The position numbers and the translations under genes are program-made. A DNA stretch of 6,678 bases. Source: Deltaproteobacteria bacterium (GTDB lineage Bacteria; Desulfobacterota; Dissulfuribacteria; Dissulfuribacterales; QOAL01). The DNA lies in NCBI GenBank assembly GCA_026996955.1, contig JALWJV010000079.1, forward strand, positions 1-6,678. The letters are read 5' to 3'. The notes under the pieces were generated by a model, which did not search any database, had not been told where the DNA came from, and saw nothing but the letters and a program-made list of their open reading frames with translations. This document shows, one piece after another, positions 1-4,873 of the stretch (position 1 is the stretch's first letter; each line of letters begins with the position of its first letter).

Positions 1-2
1 TT

Positions 3-272
3 CTACATCTTGCTTATGTGGCTGCCCCTTGTAACAGCCCCGGCAGGATGAATCTCTCTCTTATCTATAAAGATTTTCAAAAAATTTGGCACATTAAGTT
101 CTTCAGGGCTCCTCTGCTGGCAACCTGAAAGGCCATCACACTCATAAAGGGTGTTGATGGCGCAGATAATGGGCTTTATTTCTTTATGGCTCTTGTCTGA
201 AGCAATACAGACATTTACACCAATCCATAACACAAGAAGCAACCCCAGAAACATATACAGTTTATTGTTCAT
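3..272 (-). CDS. Small exported protein of unknown function, possibly C-terminally truncated
   Basis: This 89-residue protein begins with a hydrophobic segment (about residues 5-24, ending near CIAS), which reads as a Sec signal peptide, so a periplasmic location is likely. The mature part has three cysteines in a short stretch (CAINTLYECDGLSGC, residues about 37-51), followed by SPEELNVPNFLKIFIDK. From memory this resembles an unnamed family of small periplasmic proteins of about 130-150 residues with a Cys-rich 'YEC..GGC' segment and an 'N.P.FLKIDF' segment. Those proteins continue for some 50 residues, whereas this one stops at a TAG two bases from the window edge, right after SHISKM. It may be a nonsense-truncated copy or simply a short member. 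The start is supported by an AGGAG ribosome binding site (279-283) six bases upstream. It lies 39 bp downstream of the glycine-zipper gene on the same strand, so co-transcription is likely. No function can be assigned. Confidence 0.6.
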   Translation of the reverse strand: MNNKLYMFLGLLLVLWIGVNVCIASDKSHKEIKPIICAINTLYECDGLSGCQQRSPEELNVPNFLKIFIDKREIHPAGAVTRGSHISKM

Positions 273-278
273 ACAAAT

Positions 279-283
279 CTCCT
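279..283 (-). promoter_or_regulatory. Ribosome binding site of the 89-residue exported protein
   Basis: AGGAG on the minus strand, with a six-base spacer to the ATG at 272-270. It is the clearest Shine-Dalgarno sequence in the minus-strand cluster, and it supports the small downstream gene being translated even though its product is short. Confidence 0.6.
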
Positions 284-311
284 GATAATCTGTTTACACC
301 CGGTGCAGCCC

Positions 312-803
312 CTAATTAACTGTATAGCCCCGGCCGGTCATACATGCCCGGTATGCGCGGTCATACTGCTGCTTCATGTGGCTGAACCGGGCCGCCTCCT
401 GCCTTCGGTACTGCTCGTACTGTTCCTGTTGATACCTCTCCTGGCGGTGTCTGCTGATTCCTCCAAAAAGACCACCTGTAGCAGCTCCGATTGCAGCACC
501 CTTGCCGGCATCTCCTGCTATTGCCCCACCAATAGCCCCAAGGGCAGCGCCGGTAAGAGCACCGCTGATAACGCCTCCCTGGGGCTGTGCCTGTGGCGGT
601 GGAGGAGAAGGTTTTGGAGGTGCTGCAGGATCAAACCCCGTCTGCCCAACAGCCCACCTGTAACATTCTGCCTTGTCCTTCTCCATCTGCTGGGGACTCT
701 GCCCCTTGGCCGGGTATACATAAACATCATTGGCAGCAACGGCGTCATAATAAAAAGGGACAGTCAAGCCAAAAGCAATCAAGAAGAAAAGTATTCGTTT
801 CAT
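312..803 (-). CDS. Exported proline-rich glycine-zipper (YMGG-like) protein
   Basis: This 163-residue protein has a clear signal peptide (MKRILFFLIAFGLTV, likely cleaved after AVA or AVAA at residues 23-24). The mature protein starts with a short conserved-looking block (VYVYPAKGQSPQQ to CYRWAVGQTGFDP, residues 28-59). A Pro-rich linker follows (60-75). Then comes a glycine-zipper segment (about 77-116) of repeated G-A-x-x-G spacing, including GAALGAIGGAIAGDAGKG. The tail (118-150) is rich in Gln, Tyr and Arg and ends near ACMTGRGYTVN. The arrangement is typical of YMGG/Gly-zipper envelope proteins, whose glycine zipper is thought to pack within or against a membrane. Two cysteines (47 and 154) flank the zipper and could form a disulfide. 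It lies 28 bp downstream of the SYLF gene on the same strand, so the two are probably one operon. Its ribosome binding site is weak (AAGA-like). The precise role is unknown. Confidence 0.85.
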   Translation of the reverse strand: MKRILFFLIAFGLTVPFYYDAVAANDVYVYPAKGQSPQQMEKDKAECYRWAVGQTGFDPAAPPKPSPPPPQAQPQGGVISGALTGAALGAIGGAIAGDAGKGAAIGAATGGLFGGISRHRQERYQQEQYEQYRRQEAARFSHMKQQYDRAYRACMTGRGYTVN

Positions 804-831
804 GGTCTTATTCTGAGGCTATAACAAGCAG

Positions 832-1404
832 CTAATTCAGTTCATCGTCCTTCCAGTATTTGGTGCCCTGAATGGTTGCCTGAGCAGCTATACCATTTTC
901 AGTAAGCTGATACAACCTGACACCAGGAGCCACTTCTATGGCAGCAGCAATTGCCCCACCCTTGTCATCGGCCTTTACAGCAGCGTCGGCCTGTCCCTGG
1001 GCAGTCCATCCATGCTCTACAAAATTGTTAAAAGCATCACGATTATAAAAGACAAAAATGCCCCGGAAGTCCTTGACACCGAACCCGACACCAACACCGC
1101 CGGAGAGCATCTTCATGTAAATATCTTTTCCTGTGATATTGTCATGAGCCACGCCATAACCATTACCTGTAGAAACAATCAAAACATTTATACCAATATT
1201 ACTGAACACAGCGTAGCCCACCGCACGTCTGATCTCTTCACGGGCAGAGGGCACATGCTCGAACAGTTCAGCAAGTGTTTCCTGCCTCATTTGATTGATT
1301 GCCCTACGCTTTTCCGCGGGATTATCCCCCTTTGCTCCAAAGAAGCCTGTCAAAAAAACGAAAAATACCAGTCCAATGGCCAATAAAAATACATTCTTTT
1401 TCAT
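832..1404 (-). CDS. SYLF (Ysc84/DUF500-like) lipid-binding domain protein
   Basis: This 190-residue protein has an N-terminal hydrophobic segment (residues 4-23, signal peptide or signal anchor) and one SYLF-type domain covering most of the rest. Supporting motifs are GYAVFSNIG (63-71), NGYGVAHDNITGKDIYMKM (81-99), the glycine-rich SGGVGVGFGVKDFRG (101-115), the FxxFVEHGW block (126-133), and a C-terminal LYQLTENGIAAQ segment ending in YWKDDELN. Eukaryotic SYLF proteins bind phosphoinositides and actin. The bacterial members are exported envelope proteins whose ligand is mostly unproven. Many bacterial homologues are lipoproteins, but no lipobox cysteine is present here (LTGFFGAKG), so a soluble periplasmic or signal-anchored form is inferred. 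The start has a GGGGG-type Shine-Dalgarno sequence five to six bases upstream. It is the first gene of the minus-strand cluster, next to a glycine-zipper protein, which suggests a shared envelope-lipid or stress role. Confidence 0.88.
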   Translation of the reverse strand: MKKNVFLLAIGLVFFVFLTGFFGAKGDNPAEKRRAINQMRQETLAELFEHVPSAREEIRRAVGYAVFSNIGINVLIVSTGNGYGVAHDNITGKDIYMKMLSGGVGVGFGVKDFRGIFVFYNRDAFNNFVEHGWTAQGQADAAVKADDKGGAIAAAIEVAPGVRLYQLTENGIAAQATIQGTKYWKDDELN

Positions 1405-1585
1405 AACACCCCCTACACGGGTTATTTTTTAAGTTAACATCATCAATTTACAACGATACATTACTAATAAGGGTACTCCAGAAGTTAATACAGTTCAACC
1501 AGTTTGCAGTTTTACGATCCTACGATATTGGACTGTCAGGGCACATCCTCAGGAGTCGAGATGTTTTCAACAACTATCAATTAAG

Positions 1586-1600
1586 ATGCTTTGCAAGCAT
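1586..1600. promoter_or_regulatory. Perfect inverted repeat, possible operator
   Basis: ATGCTT-TGC-AAGCAT is a perfect 6-bp dyad with a 3-bp centre. It overlaps the -35 element (1591-1596) of the best plus-strand promoter candidate. Dyads of this size placed over a -35 element are typical of repressor sites, but 6-bp arms can arise by chance and no regulator gene is in the window. Confidence 0.35.
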
Positions 1601-1618
1601 ATACTCTTACGGTATTGT
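1591..1618 (+). promoter_or_regulatory. Putative sigma-70 promoter for the carrier fusion gene
   Basis: TTGCAA (1591-1596) and TATTGT (1613-1618) each match four of six consensus positions and are separated by 16 bp. The predicted transcript would start near 1625 and leave a leader of about 65 nt before the ATG at 1692. This is a weak match found by eye. Confidence 0.3.
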
Positions 1619-1691
1619 GCAGAATATTTGATCCACCAGGGGGCCACATCCAGCACAGCACATCTTCCCTTTATGAACTAGACATGCGGAA

Positions 1692-3854
1692 ATGAAACTG
1701 AATCCATTCAAAAAATTCTCCCTGTTCCAGCTGGTCATAACCAGCCTTGTACTTGGTATTACTGCCGGCATCTTTTTCGGTGAGCCAATGGGCAAGCTGG
1801 AAATAGTGGGAGACATCTACATAAAACTCCTGCAGATGACGGTAATACCGTACATCCTGGTATCACTTATTGGCGGTATTGGCCGGCTTGACAGCAGCAT
1901 GGCAAAGCTCCTTGGGCTCCGTGGAGGAGCACTGATACTGACCCTGTGGGGCATAACAGTGCTGACCACGCTCTGCCTGCCCCTGGCTTATCCGGAATGG
2001 AAATCCGCGTCTTTTTTCAGCTCGCCCATGACAGAGGCCAGAAAGCACATAAGCATCCTTGACATGTATATTCCTGCCAATCCGTTTTATGCCCTTGCCA
2101 ACACCATTGTTCCGGCTGTAGTCATTTTCAGCATATTTCTAGGCAGCGCCCTTATCTCTGTCAAAAACAAAGACTATCTGATACTCGACATGCAGAGCCT
2201 GAGTGATGCCCTGATGAAAATGGCTTCCATGGTGGCCAACACTGCCCCAATCGGCATTTTTGCACTGTCTGCCGCTGCCGCAGGGACCCTTCAGGTGCAC
2301 GCCCTGATGAGGCTGCAGGTATATCTCTACGTATATCTTGCAGCCTGGTTAATTATTGCCTTCTACACCCTGCCAATGCTGGTGGCCCGCGCCACTCCCT
2401 TCACCTATCAAGAGGTGATAAAGGAGGCAAGGCTTCCCATGATTACGGCATTTGCAACCGGCACAGTGCTTGTTGTCCTGCCCATGATAGCAGAAAAAAC
2501 CAAGAAACTTCTTGAAAAACACCGGATGGACAACGATGCATCTCTGTCTGCAATAGACGCACTTGTACCTACAACCTATAGTTTTCCCAGCGTGGGCACG
2601 GTCCTGGGACTGGGTTTTGTCCTTTTTGCCGCATGGTTTGCCGGTTCACCCCTGGGGATTTCCCACTACCCTGAGTTTTGCATAATGGGGATATTCTCAG
2701 CCTTCGGCTCCCTTGCCGTGGCTATACCCTTTCTCCTGGATTACTTCCGCCTGCCTGCAGACCTTTTCCAGCTATACATGCTTGGCAGTGTGTTTACACT
2801 GCGTTTTGTCACGGCCATAGCCGCGATGCACGGTGTTGTAATATGTCTGCTGGTAACCTCTGCAATACTTAACAGGCTAAGATGGACCAAAATACTGGAG
2901 GTCATGGCAATCACACTGGGGCTTTCACTGACAATTATGACGGGCTTGGGCATTATACTCAGCAAAACCATCCATTATGACTATGCCGGCTACAAACAGC
3001 TCATCAACAAGGAACTCGTAAATCCCGTTGCCGATGTGAACAACAACGCATCACCTGGCCCGCTTTCACCGGAAGAACAGAAACGGAGCAGAATAGACAT
3101 AATCCGTGAAAGGGGCAGCGTGCGTGTAGGATATTCAAAGGACCGGCTGCCATTTGCCTTCAAGAATGAAAAGGGCCAGGTCATTGGTTACGACATGGAA
3201 CTTGCACATGCGCTTGCAAGGGACCTTGGGGTCAGGCTGGACGTAGTGAGGATAGACTGGCCGGACCTTGAGAGGGAACTTGACCAGGGGCGCATTGATC
3301 TGGCGGTTGGAGGAATTACAATCAGTCCGGAACGGGCGCTCAGGTTCCAATTTTCCAGGAGCTACCTTGATGAACTTCTGAGCCTGGTTGTACTTGATTA
3401 CAGAAGAGATCAATTTTCCTCCTATGAAAAGATCCGGTCCATGAAGGGATTAAAACTTGGCGTGACCCCTTTCCGTTACAAGGAGGGGGCTGCTCAGCGC
3501 CTGTTCCCCAATGCGGAACTTGTCATAATCAAATCACCAAGGGATTTTTTCAGGGGTGAATATCCCGAAATAGATGCAATGTTATATACTGCCCAGACCG
3601 CCACTGGCTGGACCTTGGTATATCCAGAGTGGACAGTGGTTATCCCCAAGGGACTTGATTATCAATGCCCAATGGCTTTTGCCATGCCGGATAACCAGGA
3701 GCGATGGAAAGGGTATATGGACACCTGGCTTGAGACACGAATCAAAACTGGGCTTACCGAGCAGGCATACCGGCACTGGATACTTGGAGAGGAGCTGAAC
3801 CAGAAGGAGAAGCGCTGGTCTGTAATAAGGAATGTCCTTGGTTGGGTTGACTGA
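1692..3854 (+). CDS. DAACS/SDF symporter-fold membrane protein fused to a type-3 periplasmic solute-binding domain
   Basis: This is a 720-residue two-part protein. Residues 1-395 have the fold of the glutamate/dicarboxylate:cation symporter family (PF00375-like). TM1 is about 12-30, TM2 with LLQMTVIPY about 40-62, TM4 after IPANPF about 131-155, and TM5 with NTAPIGIFAL about 171-199. HP1 follows at about 249-266, TM7 at 288-316, HP2 at 329-350 and TM8 at 358-392. A ninth hydrophobic helix (399-423) follows, then a linker. Residues about 468-700 are an SBP_bac_3-type domain (RVGYSKDRLPFAF, GYDMELAHALARDLG, GRIDLAVGGITISPERALRF). An odd number of membrane spans would place this domain in the periplasm. 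The Na+- and substrate-binding residues of characterised symporters are nearly all replaced (NMDGT reads PSVGT; TM8 Asp/Arg/Asn lost), so ion-coupled amino-acid uptake cannot be assumed. Arg548 matches the ligand-carboxylate Arg of type-3 binding proteins. The ATG at 1692 is the first in frame after a stop at 1674, and its ribosome binding site is weak. It could be a carrier with altered chemistry or a transporter-derived receptor. Confidence 0.88.
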   Translation: MKLNPFKKFSLFQLVITSLVLGITAGIFFGEPMGKLEIVGDIYIKLLQMTVIPYILVSLIGGIGRLDSSMAKLLGLRGGALILTLWGITVLTTLCLPLAYPEWKSASFFSSPMTEARKHISILDMYIPANPFYALANTIVPAVVIFSIFLGSALISVKNKDYLILDMQSLSDALMKMASMVANTAPIGIFALSAAAAGTLQVHALMRLQVYLYVYLAAWLIIAFYTLPMLVARATPFTYQEVIKEARLPMITAFATGTVLVVLPMIAEKTKKLLEKHRMDNDASLSAIDALVPTTYSFPSVGTVLGLGFVLFAAWFAGSPLGISHYPEFCIMGIFSAFGSLAVAIPFLLDYFRLPADLFQLYMLGSVFTLRFVTAIAAMHGVVICLLVTSAILNRLRWTKILEVMAITLGLSLTIMTGLGIILSKTIHYDYAGYKQLINKELVNPVADVNNNASPGPLSPEEQKRSRIDIIRERGSVRVGYSKDRLPFAFKNEKGQVIGYDMELAHALARDLGVRLDVVRIDWPDLERELDQGRIDLAVGGITISPERALRFQFSRSYLDELLSLVVLDYRRDQFSSYEKIRSMKGLKLGVTPFRYKEGAAQRLFPNAELVIIKSPRDFFRGEYPEIDAMLYTAQTATGWTLVYPEWTVVIPKGLDYQCPMAFAMPDNQERWKGYMDTWLETRIKTGLTEQAYRHWILGEELNQKEKRWSVIRNVLGWVD
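3093..3791 (+). other. Type-3 solute-binding domain of the fusion protein
   Basis: Residues about 468-700 of the fusion protein form a near-full-length bilobed type-3 solute-binding domain. The visible landmarks run in the usual order: a first strand with VRVGY, KGQVIGYDMELAHALARDLG, a GRIDLAVGGITISPER block with Arg548, FSRSYLDELLSLVV, a GLKLGVTPF hinge-return strand, and YPEIDAML. In amino-acid binders a conserved Asp five residues after the Asp of the 'vDAvv' strand holds the ligand amino group. By my alignment that position is Thr633 here, so a non-amino-acid carboxylate is a possible ligand. This is inference. Confidence 0.75.
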
Positions 3855-3876
3855 AAAATCTTTTATACCTTCTATT
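3847..3876 (+). promoter_or_regulatory. Weak putative promoter for the outer-membrane protein gene
   Basis: TTGACT (3847-3852) overlaps the stop codon of the fusion gene and is followed 18 bp later by TCTATT (3871-3876). The -35 element is good and the -10 element is weak. No GC-rich terminator hairpin lies between the two genes, so readthrough from the fusion gene is at least as likely a source of transcript. Confidence 0.22.
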
Positions 3877-3960
3877 TATTTTAGGCGTGTCTCAACAGGG
3901 GAAGATACTGAATTTCAAAAATTTGGAAGTATGCACGGCATACCCTGGCAATCCAGGCGT

Positions 3961-3967
3961 AAGGAGG
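3961..3967 (+). promoter_or_regulatory. Strong ribosome binding site fixing the barrel-protein start
   Basis: AAGGAGG sits five bases before the ATG at 3973. It decides between that ATG and the longer in-frame extension that opens at 3832 inside the preceding gene. The ATG at 3968 is out of frame. Confidence 0.8.
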
Positions 3968-3972
3968 ATGAA

Positions 3973-4815
3973 ATGAAGAATGTATACCACACCGAAGCGA
4001 CAATCAGACCAAGTCTCTCAATCAGTGTCTTGATCTTCCTTTGCACCGTTTCAATACAACTATCAACTTTGAATACAGGAGCACTGGCCGCAGATTTTCA
4101 CATCTCCGGAGGAGGCGGAATCTGGCATAACGATGCATCAGGCTCCATTCAATACAAAGACGATCCGGCCATAGACATAGATTACCTCAACTATGATGAA
4201 GAAAATCGTCCCTATGGCTGGTTTGAATTGACTCATCCGGTCCCTGTATTGCCAAACCTGAGACTTGAGTACTGCAAAAACAAATTTTCTGACCGGGCCT
4301 CTATTGCTTTTGAGTGGGAGGATGTGCGTTTCGGTGCGGACTCATATTCCAAAATGGAACTTAAACAACTGGACATGATTGCCTTCTACCAACCTTTATC
4401 CCTGAACTGGATTGCACTAGACCTGGGACTGGATGTGAAGTATGTAAAATTCACCTTCTCTGCAGAGGGGTCCGGATACATACCGGACACCGGATTATCT
4501 CTGAGGACAGCCTATGAGATCGAAGAAGACAATCTCTTCATTCCCTTTCCATACGCCAAAATAAAATTCATGGTTCCCAATACTGGTCTGGAGATAGAAG
4601 GGGAGGCAAAGGCTATCGGGTATAAACACACCAGTGCCTATGACCTCAGTATCAAGGCCAGCTATTTTTTTAAGATAAAGGTAATTGAGCTGGGTATTGA
4701 GGCAGGTTACAGGTTCGAAAACCTGGATCTCGATCAGGATGATTTTAACAGCATAAACTTTGATGCTGATATTGACTTAGATGGCCCGTTTGCAGGGCTG
4801 GCACTGCGTTTTTAG
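3973..4815 (+). CDS. TIGR04219-type outer-membrane beta-barrel protein
   Basis: This 280-residue protein has a longer-than-usual signal region, with a hydrophobic core at about residues 16-33 and probable cleavage at GALA/ADF (A37-L38-A39). The mature protein matches the TIGR04219 outer-membrane protein family in motif order. It has an N-terminal GGGGIWHNDASGSI strand, the FELTHPVPVLPNLRLEY block, a KQLDMIAFYQPL / NWIALDLGLDVKYV pair of strands, then IPFPYAKIKFMVPNTGLEIEGEAKAIGY, then IELGIEAGYRFENLDLD. The end is DGPFAGLALRF, and the terminal Phe is the usual signal for barrel insertion by the BAM complex. Members of this family are predicted small barrels of unknown substrate. The gene follows the fusion carrier by 118 bp on the same strand and could share its transcript. 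An open in-frame extension of 47 codons upstream (from 3832) was rejected because it overlaps the fusion gene and the strong ribosome binding site lies at 3973. Confidence 0.87.
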   Translation: MKNVYHTEATIRPSLSISVLIFLCTVSIQLSTLNTGALAADFHISGGGGIWHNDASGSIQYKDDPAIDIDYLNYDEENRPYGWFELTHPVPVLPNLRLEYCKNKFSDRASIAFEWEDVRFGADSYSKMELKQLDMIAFYQPLSLNWIALDLGLDVKYVKFTFSAEGSGYIPDTGLSLRTAYEIEEDNLFIPFPYAKIKFMVPNTGLEIEGEAKAIGYKHTSAYDLSIKASYFFKIKVIELGIEAGYRFENLDLDQDDFNSINFDADIDLDGPFAGLALRF

Positions 4816-4832
4816 GCCATGTGATATGAAAC

Positions 4833-4864
4833 AAAAAAAGGATGGGCTGATAGCCAGCCCATCC
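4833..4864 (-). terminator. Rho-independent terminator of the MCE gene
   Basis: A perfect 10-bp GC-rich stem (4840-4849 paired with 4855-4864) closes a five-base loop (ATAGC). It is followed in the minus-strand direction by a run of seven T (4839-4833) and further T-rich sequence. It starts 9 bp past the stop codon of the MCE gene. On the plus strand the hairpin is followed only by a weak, interrupted T-rich stretch, so termination of the convergent barrel gene here would be less efficient. Confidence 0.88.
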
Positions 4865-4873
4865 AGTCAAAAT

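Larger units (their letters stand above)
1405..1691. other. Divergent intergenic region between the SYLF cluster and the carrier fusion gene
   Basis: This 287-bp non-coding stretch separates divergently transcribed genes, so it should carry promoters for both directions. I see no credible ORF, tRNA or hairpin terminator in it. It contains a near-tandem direct repeat TACGAT (1513-1518 and 1521-1526), a small palindrome TCCTCAGGA (1546-1554), and the stronger dyad at 1586-1600 listed separately. No convincing sigma-70 promoter was found for the minus-strand cluster, although AT-rich sequence at 1420-1500 is the likely place. Confidence 0.6.

Noticed and set aside
303..824. Long plus-strand reading frame of 173 codons opposite the glycine-zipper gene
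   Set aside because: It lies antisense to a gene with a signal peptide and family motifs. Its length follows from the biased Gly/Ala/Pro codons of the opposite strand, and its product resembles no protein family.
1012..1386. Plus-strand reading frame of 124 codons inside the SYLF gene
   Set aside because: It is antisense to a well-supported SYLF domain, has no ribosome binding site that I can see, and has no recognisable motifs.
1513..1526. Direct repeat TACGAT-CC-TACGAT as a regulator site
   Set aside because: Two 6-bp copies only, not aligned with a recognisable promoter; chance is a sufficient explanation.
3944..3957. Small hairpin CCTGG-CAAT-CCAGG upstream of the barrel gene as a terminator
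   Set aside because: It has only five base pairs and no following T-run. The ribosome binding site follows directly.
3832..3972. In-frame N-terminal extension of the barrel protein
   Set aside because: It overlaps the end of the fusion gene, would bury the signal peptide 47 residues inside the protein, and ignores the strong AAGGAGG five bases before the ATG at 3973.
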